NCBI GenBank assembly: GCA_021323655.1
Contig: JAJPKO010000015.1
Span: 1-64,000 of the forward strand
Source of the DNA: Acidobacteriaceae bacterium
GTDB taxonomy: Bacteria > Acidobacteriota > Terriglobia > Terriglobales > Acidobacteriaceae
Length of the DNA: 64,000 nt
Reading direction: 5' to 3'
The position numbers and the translations under genes are program-made. This document shows positions 25,927 through 35,435 of the stretch, piece after piece. Under the pieces are notes generated by a model. The model was not told the DNA's origin. It did no database searches and saw only the letters and a program-made list of their open reading frames with translations. The first letter of the stretch is position 1, and each line of letters opens with the position of its first letter.

Positions 25927-26221
25927 GTTTCTCCGGAAAAACGTTACGCAAGAGGCCAACGCACACTTCAACTCCGGGGGAGAGAGCCGCGGCAGCAGCA
26001 ACTATGCAGGCGCGCTGCCACCCAGAAGTACTCCTTCGAATGAGGAGAATATCTGTGCTTCGGCGGAACCGCGAAGCAGAAATCCGGCGTGGGTCGGAGG
26101 TTTTATTCCGTAAAATTTCCAATGGCATCCAAGCTAGCAATTCGCCGCTGTTCCAGCGAAGAAATGCGCTGATTTACTCAAGATTGCCAGAACACCTTCC
26201 TCCGAGTTAGTATTTTGCCCC
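25927..26221. promoter_or_regulatory. divergent regulator/operon intergenic region
   Basis: 295 bases between the aldolase start and the regulator start, which must hold both promoters. A short inverted repeat GCTTCG...CGAAGC (26057-26062 with 26072-26077) is a candidate operator. Its arms are only six bases, so support is weak. Confidence 0.3.
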
Positions 26222-27397
26222 ATGAAATCACGAGTAAGCGCGCTACCGTCCACGAGGCGCTGTTACACGATACGCGCCGTCGCACGCGCAGCGGCTACGC
26301 TAAAGGCGTTTTCATCGTCGGCAGAAGTGCTGTCATTGACGACCGTTGTTGAACGCACGCAGCTCGATAAAGGAACTGTCTTTCGACTTCTCGAAACCCT
26401 GGTGGAGGCAGGACTCATTATCCGGGCCGGCAAACACGGATATCAGTCCGCTTTACAGCCAATTCGCACCAAACGATTTCGGATTGGGTATGCTTCGCAG
26501 AGCAATTTGCTGGCGTTCACAGGGATCGTCACCGACAGTTTGCTCAGCGCGGCGAGCCGAGCAGATATAGAGCTTGTCGTGCTCAACAACCAGTTCAGTC
26601 CTCGGATAGCGCTCGAAAACGCAAAACGCTTCGTAGAGGAGAAAGTTGATCTCGTCGTTGATTCTCAAATCAACATAAACATTGCCTCGCAGATCGGTTC
26701 GACATTTTTAGACGCAGGGATTCCATTTATCGCAGTCGACATTCCCCATCCAGGAAGCTTCTACTTTGGGGCCGATAACTATAAGGCAGGACGGATTGCC
26801 GGACGGCACCTTGCGCGCTGGGCGTTGAAGCACTGGCAGGGTGAAGTCGAACAAGTCATCTCACTCGGCGTAGACGCGGCGGGACCCCTTTTGAATAGCC
26901 GCCTGACCGGAATGTTTGACGGCTTAAACGAAATCTGGCCTGAAGGAAGAAATGTCGCAACATGTCACTACGACACCAAGGGAGGCCAGTTCGACGCAAC
27001 TCTGGACACGATCCGGAAGCATCTTCGACGGCGCAAGGTTCGTCGTGTCCTGGTGGGCGCCGTGAACGATACGACAGCCCTCGCAGCCCTCCAAGGGTTT
27101 CGGGAGGTCGGGCTTGAGCAGGAGTGCGCAATCGTGGGCCAAGATGCGAATGTTGACGCACGGCAAGAAATGAGGCGCCCCTCAACCAGGCTTCTCGGCT
27201 CAGTGGCTTACTTTCCCGAAACTTACGGTGCTCAAATCATTAAGCTCGCAATCGAAATTCTGGAGAAGAAACCCACTCCTCCAGCAGTATTCACCCAACA
27301 CGAACTCGTGACCCCACAGAATGTCGACAAAATCTATCCCAATGACGCATGGATTCTTACCGGAGCGAAGCTTACAACGGGTCGGTCCAGACGATGA
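26222..27397 (+). CDS. IclR-type HTH fused to a periplasmic sugar-binding-protein domain, transcriptional regulator
   Basis: 391 residues. Residues ~15-75 form an IclR winged helix: AVARAAATLKAFSSSAEVLS then LDKGTVFRLLETLVEAGLII. Residues ~82-380 are not the IclR ligand domain but a periplasmic-binding-protein fold like that of LacI regulators and RbsB: FRIGYASQSNLLAFTGIVTD, VDLVVDSQININIASQIGS, FIAVDIPHPGSFYFGADNY, AGRIAGRHLARWAL and VLVGAVNDTTALAALQGF. It is divergent from the aldolase-kinase-permease operon, which it probably controls in response to a free sugar. The domain pairing is unusual. Confidence 0.85.
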   Translation: MKSRVSALPSTRRCYTIRAVARAAATLKAFSSSAEVLSLTTVVERTQLDKGTVFRLLETLVEAGLIIRAGKHGYQSALQPIRTKRFRIGYASQSNLLAFTGIVTDSLLSAASRADIELVVLNNQFSPRIALENAKRFVEEKVDLVVDSQININIASQIGSTFLDAGIPFIAVDIPHPGSFYFGADNYKAGRIAGRHLARWALKHWQGEVEQVISLGVDAAGPLLNSRLTGMFDGLNEIWPEGRNVATCHYDTKGGQFDATLDTIRKHLRRRKVRRVLVGAVNDTTALAALQGFREVGLEQECAIVGQDANVDARQEMRRPSTRLLGSVAYFPETYGAQIIKLAIEILEKKPTPPAVFTQHELVTPQNVDKIYPNDAWILTGAKLTTGRSRR

Positions 27398-27415
27398 TCC
27401 TCTCCGCAGAGGAAT

Positions 27416-27862
27416 TCAAGGAGCGAAGCACCGCATCAAGAAATGTACGCGATCTCGCCCACCGATATCGCCAGCTTCGTTTTGTGACCTGAATGCAACG
27501 GTGAGGTCAGTTAGGCCAGGCTTCAGAAGTGTGATCCGTAATTCCCGTAACTCTTCCGGCCATCCTTTCAACGGCTCGGGGTGAAAATCTAAAGAAGCCT
27601 CCGCAGGCACATTGCCGACGAGCTCCGCCTCTAACCGAGAAGTTACGAACCCCTGATTTTGCACCCTTACCACGAGGACAGCAGGCTGTCCGCAGGCAAC
27701 AAGACGCGGCAATACTCCTCCTAGTGCAACGCTTACTCGTGCTTCCGGATTGATGTTGAGCAGGATGGGAGGATCTGTAGGGGCGGGTGCCGTATGCACG
27801 TGCTGGCAGACGCTAGCGATCGGCGAGATCACGAGCGTGATGGCAAACGCTCGTTTGTACAT
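27416..27862 (-). CDS. hypothetical exported protein
   Basis: 148 residues from ATG 27862. GAGGAGG overlaps the end of the upstream gene, and the start is one base after its stop, so the two are coupled. The signal peptide is KRAFAITLVISPIASVC. The mature part looks like a small Ig-like beta-sandwich: LVACGQPAVLVVRVQNQGFV and ELRITLLKPGLTDLTVAF. It has no named family that I recognise. Its coupling to the CehA/McbA-like gene suggests a periplasmic partner of that enzyme. Confidence 0.65.
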   Translation of the reverse strand: MYKRAFAITLVISPIASVCQHVHTAPAPTDPPILLNINPEARVSVALGGVLPRLVACGQPAVLVVRVQNQGFVTSRLEAELVGNVPAEASLDFHPEPLKGWPEELRELRITLLKPGLTDLTVAFRSQNEAGDIGGRDRVHFLMRCFAP

Positions 27863-27863
27863 C

Positions 27864-30239
27864 TCACGCCTCCTCGCATTGCTCGATAATCGCTTCATAC
27901 ATTTTTCGCGCGTGATCGTAACCTTCCATGGCCTCGTGCCGTTCGCTCTCTCGGATGAACGGGGACTTTACCTCCCATAATTTGTCAACGCAGGCGCGGC
28001 ACCATTCGGCGCTTCGCTTCGAAACCCGAATCGGTTTCCTCGCCACTGACACGAATACTGGTTGGGTGTGCGAAGAGGGTAAAATGCGCAGAGCCACCCA
28101 GGAACTGCGAGTCAGATTCGCATTGAAGCTCAAGGGGCGCGGCGTTCCGTCAGCCAGAATTGTTGCACGGTCCACGGCCACTCCGTTAACGATCAGATCT
28201 ACAGGCACGTCGCGTGTTTTTCCGATTCGCGCACGTTCCAGATGCCACGTGGGGCTCATTACGTGAATTGGCGATGCGAGGTATTTGTCGATGTGCGGGT
28301 CTCTCTCAGGATCTAGTCTTGCTGCAATAAGGGCTTCGACCTTGACGATGCCTGGTCCGTTAAGATCAACATCGCGCTCCCCACTGGGCCGACCATTCAC
28401 TTTGAAATCCAGGAAATGACTGCGGCCGTCTCCCCAGTAAAGGCGCCCTTCCTTGAGTCCGTGAATCCACTCTTCATACCCCGCGTCGTTCGTTGGGCGG
28501 CGATCGAGCCGAACATAACTCCGTCCGACCCCGACGCGCTCACCAGTAATGCATGGATAATCGGTTTCGCCAACCATTACCAGCCGGTAACCGCAGTTGA
28601 GCATGTGATACCAAGCGTTCAATTCCGCCGCAGGATGCGTATCGCAACCGGAGAGAAAGTCGCAAACTCCGTGTGTCACATCGACGATGGCCTCTTGAGT
28701 CCCGATGCCGTCCATCGGCGGAATTTCGTAGTTTGGAAGCGTGGTTGCATCGACGATCATCCCATTGCCGCAATGAGCATATCCAGTCACGGCGCCTTGC
28801 GCATGTGCCCACTTTAAGATTGGAAGATTCCATGACGGCCATTCTTGGATCAGTTTGGTGCCCGGGTAGTCCTGATCCCGAAGTCGAAGCAGAACCAAGT
28901 GCCCGTTCACGCTCGAAGGGAAACCTGATACCTCTACGTCGTAACGAAGAAGGCTTTCGGAGTCTTCCGACGTTGATTGCGGTTGCAAACTCGCGTGAAC
29001 TGCCGTCTGGATGTCGGGATGTTCCAGGCTTGCTGCCGGGCTGATAGCCCGCCCGTTGAAGAACTGCTTCTGGTAGTACCAGCTCGGTCCCCATGAAAGC
29101 ACATCCCCGATGGACAAACCTTCGCCTCGGACGTGACGAATCATTGTTTCGGGCGAGACGCCTTCCGTCGGGTGGTCATAGTGCAGGCAGCCGCCAGCGT
29201 GAATATGGGTGTCACCTGAATACCAACCCCAATTGGCTGGATCGATCCACCGTTTTAGATGAATCTGAATATGCCTTTGTCCCCGACCAATCGTCACTTT
29301 CTGAATATCCGTCAGATACTCAGGACCTCGTTTGCTTTCAATCGTGTACTGTCCATCTGGCAATCGCACCGTTTCGCCATCGGCGCGATAAACCTGAGGA
29401 TGAAAGAACATATCCGGTGCCAGGCGCATTCCTTGCAACGGATACACACGGGATTGATCATCTCGGATGATCAAAGAGGCCATGCATCCGGCACCGTTGG
29501 CGTCTAAGACGCTGAGGACCACATCGTACGAAGGCAGGCATTGAAAGGTCAGATGAGTACCTCTCCCTGGAAACTCCTTCGCCGCCCATCCCTCTGACGT
29601 AGTGTAGGCGTTGAGAGCAGTTTCGTGCTCTCCTCGATTGCGGCTATAGAGCTGGACGACACGATATTCCACGGCTGCCCCTGATAACGTGGGACCGAGC
29701 GGGGGCGCCTCATACATCGAGCTGCTCAACCAAGCCTCCTCGAGATAAGGACCCATGTTGATCGTATCCGGGACTCCAGCGCGGGACGCGCCGGTCCCGG
29801 ATGACATAACCAATGGAAACGCACTCTCAACGGTGAGTCTGGCGTTGGTGCCGGATTTGTTGGACACGCGAACAAGAAACGGCCTCCATCCTTGTTCAAC
29901 CAAGATCTTTTGAGCTCCTCCGGCTGTGACCTCTGCAAATCCATCCGGTTCTGTCACAATTCGCACAAGCGTATATTGATCGAGGATCTTCTCTGTTGCT
30001 TCAACAGCAGCGGAGTCGCTTTGTCGGGCCAGGGTGATAATTTGTTCTGCATCTTCGCTCCGGATGGGGGCACCAAGACGCGCAAGAACTTCAACCGCCC
30101 GATCAACAGCAGCAAAATAGGGTTGGGGTGGAACCGGCGCAATTGGCGATTCAAAAGCGTGGCAAAGGTGAACTCCGGTAAAAGCACCGCCCAGAGCCAA
30201 GAAGTGTCGGCGCGTAACCCTTGCTTTAAAGGCAGACAT
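27864..30239 (-). CDS. CehA/McbA-family metallohydrolase domain protein, Tat-exported
   Basis: 791 residues from ATG 30239 (GGGGGAA upstream); the longer frame to 30341 is less likely. The N-terminus has a Tat signal, TRRHFLALGGAF. From about residue 343 a PHP/CehA-like domain begins: YSGDTHIHAGG, then GDVLSWGPSWYY, AVTGYAHCGNGM, SGCDTHPAAELNAWYHMLNC, MVGETDYPC and LYWGDGRSHF. These His/Asp/Glu motifs are the metal ligands of the family. Family members hydrolyse esters and phosphodiesters, but many have unknown substrates. It lies just after the GH38-like gene, so it may act on the same glycan. Confidence 0.75.
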   Translation of the reverse strand: MSAFKARVTRRHFLALGGAFTGVHLCHAFESPIAPVPPQPYFAAVDRAVEVLARLGAPIRSEDAEQIITLARQSDSAAVEATEKILDQYTLVRIVTEPDGFAEVTAGGAQKILVEQGWRPFLVRVSNKSGTNARLTVESAFPLVMSSGTGASRAGVPDTINMGPYLEEAWLSSSMYEAPPLGPTLSGAAVEYRVVQLYSRNRGEHETALNAYTTSEGWAAKEFPGRGTHLTFQCLPSYDVVLSVLDANGAGCMASLIIRDDQSRVYPLQGMRLAPDMFFHPQVYRADGETVRLPDGQYTIESKRGPEYLTDIQKVTIGRGQRHIQIHLKRWIDPANWGWYSGDTHIHAGGCLHYDHPTEGVSPETMIRHVRGEGLSIGDVLSWGPSWYYQKQFFNGRAISPAASLEHPDIQTAVHASLQPQSTSEDSESLLRYDVEVSGFPSSVNGHLVLLRLRDQDYPGTKLIQEWPSWNLPILKWAHAQGAVTGYAHCGNGMIVDATTLPNYEIPPMDGIGTQEAIVDVTHGVCDFLSGCDTHPAAELNAWYHMLNCGYRLVMVGETDYPCITGERVGVGRSYVRLDRRPTNDAGYEEWIHGLKEGRLYWGDGRSHFLDFKVNGRPSGERDVDLNGPGIVKVEALIAARLDPERDPHIDKYLASPIHVMSPTWHLERARIGKTRDVPVDLIVNGVAVDRATILADGTPRPLSFNANLTRSSWVALRILPSSHTQPVFVSVARKPIRVSKRSAEWCRACVDKLWEVKSPFIRESERHEAMEGYDHARKMYEAIIEQCEEA

Positions 30240-30353
30240 CCGAATTCCCCCAGTCCAAACCAAATCAGAGAACATGAGGACGAAAGTCCAACCAACGGCT
30301 ATCCACCCGCTGCATCGAAGAGGAACAGCACTGCCACTCATAGAATGCAGAGC

Positions 30354-33300
30354 TCATTTGTGTCCTCTTAGGATTCGCAACGTGAGAATCTCGTGCGGAT
30401 GGACGGCGAGTTGGATATGGCCATCTTTTGTAGCGAATATCGGCTCCTTGCCTCTCTCCACTGCGTCCGTCTTCCATACTTGATCAATATCGAGAAATGG
30501 GATCCGGATGGTCGCAGCGCGCTCCGCTCCTGCAAGATCAAGAAGACGCAGAATCGTCCCATTTCCATCTTCGGCCGGCTTCCAGGTTTCCACAAAAAGG
30601 TTGGAATCGGAACTCTCTAGAAAGCTCCCTTCTTCATCGCTCCATTGGCCGGAGGGCGTGTCACCGTTCACGTGCGGTGAGGAAACTTCCGTTCCACTCG
30701 GTTCGCCCGACGTTGAAGAACTCAAAGCTTTGTCTTGGCTCATCACCACGTCTGCTTCGAGCGGCGTAATCTCTTCCCAACCCATTCGACTCAGGTCTGC
30801 CGCATGGGTTACGGCCGCGCTTGTCAAGACGTAGCGAAAGGTAAAGTGCCCTCCCTGGCCGGCTCGATAGTTCGTGTTCCAATAGTTATTCATCACATAA
30901 GAGAAGATGGTTCCGTTCCTATTTTCAAATTTCTCAGGCCACTCTCCGCGGTTAATATCGCCCAAGGTCACGAGCGGCGCATCGAGCGGCATCACAGTTG
31001 CCGAGAGACCATCCTGTTGAGCAGAGATCCAATGCTGGACCGAGAACCACTCATGCCCCGCTCCGGGATAGGTGTCCTTCGCAGGATCCACAACACCGTT
31101 TTGCACCTCGTACTGAAATTGCGGCTGGTTGAATGCGAAGGGAAAGGCGAAGTAGACAGCCTCCTTGCTGTATACATTTTCCTTCTCGACGTCTTCATTG
31201 ATCTCAATTTTCTTCGCGCCATTGAACACGCGAATTTCCGATCTAATCGAGGGCGTGTTCAAATCCGTGCTCTCCAAAACTGCGACCTCTTCCTGAGCAG
31301 AACGCTTGATAGAGACAAGCCGCCCGCCCATAGCAGGATGAGTTTCGAGGTTCGGCGCAGGCGAAATGCGACTGTACCCGACAACAGAATTCGGTTCCTT
31401 GTCGCCTCCCGTAACATAGAGGTATTGCGCGAACCGATATGGGCTGTCCTGGCTGACCAGTTCCCTTTTCAGCTCCTTGTCGTAGATGCTCCGAATAGAA
31501 CCAGAGTGAGGATCGAATTGAATTCGATAATACCGGCTTTCGATAGACGCATTCTCATCCTCGAAAAGAGGAGTTTGCTTGGTCTTTGAAGGCCGCGTCA
31601 AGTACACCCTGTAGCCCACTCCAGGAACATCTTGGGCTTCGAACCTCACGCGAACGAATTCACTCCCCGCCGAAAGAATTCTGAATGGCACGGTCGCTCC
31701 AGTAGCCTTATCCACGATCTCATCGGATTTCTTCAGATCGACGGAAACGAATCCACTCCGTTTCCAACTGAGGGTATTGAACACAATCACACTACCCGGC
31801 GGCGCTGGAATTGCGTCCGCCAGGTTGGCCATTGCACGCTTGGTTATAAAGTCAGCTTGAGATGCGGCGTTGACTGCAAAGTGCTCCTTGAATGAGGATT
31901 GCTCGATCGCCTCCTGGCTTTCCGGGTCAGTTACGCTGTTCCAGGAATCGAAGGTATGCTCGTCCATAAGGATCATGTTGGTCCACATGTGATCCAACTC
32001 TTCGGGATTCGACTTAAGTTGGGAGTTGACCTGCGCTGCCAGCGTATCGAGCTTCTCGGCGCTCAGACCGCGAGCCTCATTCCAGCGCTCCATTGCCACG
32101 TATCGAGCATCGGATGCAACGCCATCTTCCCAGTAGGGTCCTCCGTCTCCCCGGATCGTGGGAATCGTGTCGCCAAACTGCCCTGCGATTGTTTCCAAAG
32201 CCTCATGAAAGCCAGCGTATTGCAGATGAGGATAGGCATACTCTTGATTCCACCTCTCAACAAACTCTGCCTGTTGCGGAAATAGATCTGTATTTTCTAT
32301 TTGAGTTCCGAAAAGCAAGGTAGCATTCGCACGATAGTCTAAGCCGTCATACATCTGAAGAAACAGCGGTAAGGTATCATGCCCTGCGGCAAGAACAGGA
32401 GGAAGGCCAAAAAGCATCTGCATGTGAAGATAAGAGCGCGAATACCATAGCAATACTTTGCTTCCGTCCGGCCCGATCCACCATGTCGGCGAGTGCTCAT
32501 TGAGACGCCCTTGGAATAGGACCGGCGCGCGATAATTGTCGCTTGCAGCTGCGAGGTATGGAATTCCGGCTGCAGCAAGAATGGAGGCATAGGACCATGA
32601 GTAGGAAGGAACATCGGTGATGTTCGCATAATTCAAGGGTGAACCGTATTGCGCGCTGATCCTGGCGCTTGGATATAGCGAGCGGATCAGTACTTCAGCT
32701 CCGGAGGTACCAGTGAGCAAATTGGCATACTGGGCTGGAACGAATATTTGGCGTTTCTGAACCGCAGTGATCAGACGTTTCTTCTGCTCATCGGATGCGG
32801 TCGCAAAAAACTGCTCGAGAATCCATTCCCCATCCAGACTGAAGCGAAAATCCGGATGTCTCGAGACCATATCCAAAGCCTCGCCGATGGCACGCGTCTG
32901 AATCGCAGCCACCTTGGCTTGGTAATCGGAATAGCCGACATCAAGGTGGATATGAGGAACAACAAACACCGTCCACTGCTTGGCAGGGCTGATTTCAGTC
33001 CTGTAATGCTGCTTCCGCCCCCCATTCTCGAAGGTCAGGCTTGCGTTGCTCTTAACGTCAAAGACGTCGACCCAGAAGCTCAGTTTCTCATCGCCAAAGT
33101 CATAGTCATCTTGTGGAGCAGCAGTGTATTTCCTCTGCGCAATGGTCAGCTCAGCGCGGCCTTTTTCGAAGACTTTCTCCTGGTGTCGAATAAATGCATC
33201 GACCTCTTCCCGTAGATTGCCATCCTCACGGCGAAAGAATACGGTGGGCATGAGTTGCACTGCAGGAGTCGAATCCCTGGCTTCCCCACGAATACTGTCG

Positions 33301-33905
33301 AGTTCAATGGCGTCATAATTCAACCTGGCGTCTGGAACCTTCTCTGAAGCCTGCTCCACAACTTCGAACGTGATCGTGTTTGTCCCAGAATGGAGGTGCT
33401 TTCCGGAGAAAGTAAACTCTACATCTGCTGCGGAATATGCGGGATCAAACGAATCCCACTGGTCGCCGTTGCTGTAGTCAAGACGGGGATGAAGATAGAA
33501 CATCCCACGCTTATCATTAATGCCAATCTTTAGAGCCGGTACGCTTGCACTCTCCACGAGGACCGCAACGTGGAGTTCATACTCCGCTGCGGGCGAACCA
33601 GGCAAGGTGAATGAGACTGATCGGGCCGCATTCGAGGGCGTTGACAGTTTCGCCTTCTCGTTAGAAGCGAGTACCGCTGGCTGCTCACTGAACCAGTCTT
33701 TGGCAGTCGTGCTCTGTGAAACGACGAAGTCGACGTTATGCTTGGGGGCGCCAGAGGAGAACTCACGCGAAGATCGATCAAACGCACCGATCTGGAAGAC
33801 TGCTTTCCGTAAATCACCGGATCCGGACTCGGCAAAGAGCGACCCAGCAGCCAAAACAACCAAAAGCATACTCAACAACAAGTCTTTCTTTCGACCGAGA
33901 GTCAT
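30354..33905 (-). CDS. exported GH38-like glycoside hydrolase with N-terminal carbohydrate-binding-like module
   Basis: 1183 residues. Signal peptide near residues 8-25 (LLLSMLLVVLAAGSLFA); AGGAGAG precedes the ATG. Residues ~33-205 resemble the C-terminal binding module of rhamnogalacturonan lyases: FQIGAFDRSSREF, GDQWDSFDPAYSAADVEFTF and SGTNTITFEV. The GH38 N-terminal catalytic domain begins ~315 with VVPHIHLDVGYSD (metal-binding His/Asp), and later MDEHTFDSWNSV. The C-terminal half is the beta-rich GH38 part (VIVFNTLSWKRSGFVSVDL). It probably removes alpha-mannose or a similar residue in the periplasm; the nucleophile could not be fixed by eye. Confidence 0.78.
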   Translation of the reverse strand: MTLGRKKDLLLSMLLVVLAAGSLFAESGSGDLRKAVFQIGAFDRSSREFSSGAPKHNVDFVVSQSTTAKDWFSEQPAVLASNEKAKLSTPSNAARSVSFTLPGSPAAEYELHVAVLVESASVPALKIGINDKRGMFYLHPRLDYSNGDQWDSFDPAYSAADVEFTFSGKHLHSGTNTITFEVVEQASEKVPDARLNYDAIELDSIRGEARDSTPAVQLMPTVFFRREDGNLREEVDAFIRHQEKVFEKGRAELTIAQRKYTAAPQDDYDFGDEKLSFWVDVFDVKSNASLTFENGGRKQHYRTEISPAKQWTVFVVPHIHLDVGYSDYQAKVAAIQTRAIGEALDMVSRHPDFRFSLDGEWILEQFFATASDEQKKRLITAVQKRQIFVPAQYANLLTGTSGAEVLIRSLYPSARISAQYGSPLNYANITDVPSYSWSYASILAAAGIPYLAAASDNYRAPVLFQGRLNEHSPTWWIGPDGSKVLLWYSRSYLHMQMLFGLPPVLAAGHDTLPLFLQMYDGLDYRANATLLFGTQIENTDLFPQQAEFVERWNQEYAYPHLQYAGFHEALETIAGQFGDTIPTIRGDGGPYWEDGVASDARYVAMERWNEARGLSAEKLDTLAAQVNSQLKSNPEELDHMWTNMILMDEHTFDSWNSVTDPESQEAIEQSSFKEHFAVNAASQADFITKRAMANLADAIPAPPGSVIVFNTLSWKRSGFVSVDLKKSDEIVDKATGATVPFRILSAGSEFVRVRFEAQDVPGVGYRVYLTRPSKTKQTPLFEDENASIESRYYRIQFDPHSGSIRSIYDKELKRELVSQDSPYRFAQYLYVTGGDKEPNSVVGYSRISPAPNLETHPAMGGRLVSIKRSAQEEVAVLESTDLNTPSIRSEIRVFNGAKKIEINEDVEKENVYSKEAVYFAFPFAFNQPQFQYEVQNGVVDPAKDTYPGAGHEWFSVQHWISAQQDGLSATVMPLDAPLVTLGDINRGEWPEKFENRNGTIFSYVMNNYWNTNYRAGQGGHFTFRYVLTSAAVTHAADLSRMGWEEITPLEADVVMSQDKALSSSTSGEPSGTEVSSPHVNGDTPSGQWSDEEGSFLESSDSNLFVETWKPAEDGNGTILRLLDLAGAERAATIRIPFLDIDQVWKTDAVERGKEPIFATKDGHIQLAVHPHEILTLRILRGHK

Positions 33906-33954
33906 CTCTGCTCTCTCCTTTCACAAACAACACGCGCTCTCGGCATCTGCCAAC

Positions 33955-35295
33955 TTAGTGATTGTGGAATGGCATTTTCAGAGCTTCGAGGCCTTGCCAT
34001 TGCGTCAATGCCGGGCGGTAGGCCCAGAACATTTCGCTGCAGTCGGCACGATCGAAGAGTTGCTTCATCGCCCGAGTTGGACGTACCGCGTCCGGATTCA
34101 GATAGAATGCACCCCACTCACCTATCAACATCGGTATCCCGGCTTGATGGGAGAACCGCCGGTCACGATCGAAACTGAGCCTGATTCGATCCATGCTCAT
34201 CAAATCGAGAAGTGGAGTATCCACCACGATGTCGTAGACGTGCGGTGCATAGGCTTGTTGAGAATCACGCTTGCCTCCTTCATCAACAAATGGAGAAATG
34301 GCGGTTCTGATACCAAGATTTGCGGACATGTTTGGCTCAAGGAACAGGATGTGACGGCTGTCCACCTGTCGAATTGCTTTGCCTACCTTCTCGTACATTG
34401 GCATCAACTGCAATCGATCAAACTCCTGCATGCCGGGCTCGCCAGCCTGCAGCATGGATTTGAACACCCTCATGGAGCGCATCCACGATATGATCGTCCT
34501 TCGGCCCTCGGAAGTAGCTTCCATCCTGATCAGTTCTTCCGGGGACGGATGCGGGGTGTGCCCGTCCTTGGCTAAGAGTGCCGACAAACGCGTAAGCATT
34601 GCGAGCTCTAGCCTGGCTGCCTTACGGCCGGGGAAGGGCTCATTCATGAGATCGTAGCCAAGGACTGCGGGCTCGTCTCGAAAACGTCTCGCGACAAACC
34701 GCCAGGCTTCCGCATAATGATCTTGAAGCCCCTCACCATCTGGACCGGGGCTATTGTCCCAGAAGTGATCCAGCGCCGCTTGAACGTCCTCGCTGATGTA
34801 GTAGGCATCGTTCCAGTCGCTGACTTGCGCGTGCGGCCTTCCGTCGTCGAGCGTAGCCCACGGTGGTGCCCCATCGCCGAATCGAACACTGTACAGGTCC
34901 TGATGCATGTCGAGTAGCACGTAGAGTCCCTGCTGCTTGGCTTTATAAACAAGATCGGCGATCCGATCGAGATAAGCCTTATCGAAATGTCCAGGCTGCG
35001 GTTCCAGCCCGTCCCAAAAGATGCATAGCCGAACGGCATTCATACCCCAGCCGCGGATCTGAGCCAAATCGGCAGATGAGATGTTTTCGGTGTATCCCTG
35101 ATCTTTGGATTTATTGCATATGTTGATTCCGTGGAAACTGATTGGCTTCCCGCTCGGATCGAGAAACTCAGTTCCGGAGACGATGGCCGTACTAGTTCCC
35201 CGTTGGACACCTGAATCCTGTTGCGCTGGCACAAGAGGAGCCGCGACACCGCTAGCGAAAGCGAGCAGAGAGAATACGAGAAAGCAACGCCACAT
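33955..35295 (-). CDS. exported GH5 enzyme of the endoglycoceramidase-like type
   Basis: 446 residues with a signal peptide (FLVFSLLAFASGVAAPLV). It is a clan GH-A barrel: SFHGINICNKS, WGMNAVRLCIFWDGLEP, YVLLDMHQDLYSVRFGDGAP (very typical of endoglycoceramidase-like GH5), GYDLMNEPFPG with the acid/base Glu, and PMLIGEWGAF with the nucleophile Glu. The gene is upstream of the GH38-like gene by about 50 bases in the same direction. It probably cleaves a beta-glycosidic bond in a glycolipid or glucan; substrate specificity is not readable. Confidence 0.88.
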   Translation of the reverse strand: MWRCFLVFSLLAFASGVAAPLVPAQQDSGVQRGTSTAIVSGTEFLDPSGKPISFHGINICNKSKDQGYTENISSADLAQIRGWGMNAVRLCIFWDGLEPQPGHFDKAYLDRIADLVYKAKQQGLYVLLDMHQDLYSVRFGDGAPPWATLDDGRPHAQVSDWNDAYYISEDVQAALDHFWDNSPGPDGEGLQDHYAEAWRFVARRFRDEPAVLGYDLMNEPFPGRKAARLELAMLTRLSALLAKDGHTPHPSPEELIRMEATSEGRRTIISWMRSMRVFKSMLQAGEPGMQEFDRLQLMPMYEKVGKAIRQVDSRHILFLEPNMSANLGIRTAISPFVDEGGKRDSQQAYAPHVYDIVVDTPLLDLMSMDRIRLSFDRDRRFSHQAGIPMLIGEWGAFYLNPDAVRPTRAMKQLFDRADCSEMFWAYRPALTQWQGLEALKMPFHNH

Positions 35296-35435
35296 CGACT
35301 CGACCTTTCATTGCTGAATAACTTTACGCGACCGCGAACGCTGTCCGACGGCTAGACCCTGTAAAGGTGCGCCATCCTAGGCCCGCTGGGGCGGGCGATC
35401 GCGAAGGCCGGATCAGAATTCAAGCAGTCAGCAAC

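Noticed and set aside
22788-26001. Assignment as a rhamnose catabolic operon
   Set aside because: Only the permease resembles rhamnose genes; there is no RhaA, RhaB or RhaD, and the kinase is of PfkB type with a LacD-like aldolase.
33520-34575. 351-codon plus-strand open frame
   Set aside because: Antisense to the GH38-like and GH5 genes; no recognisable protein features.
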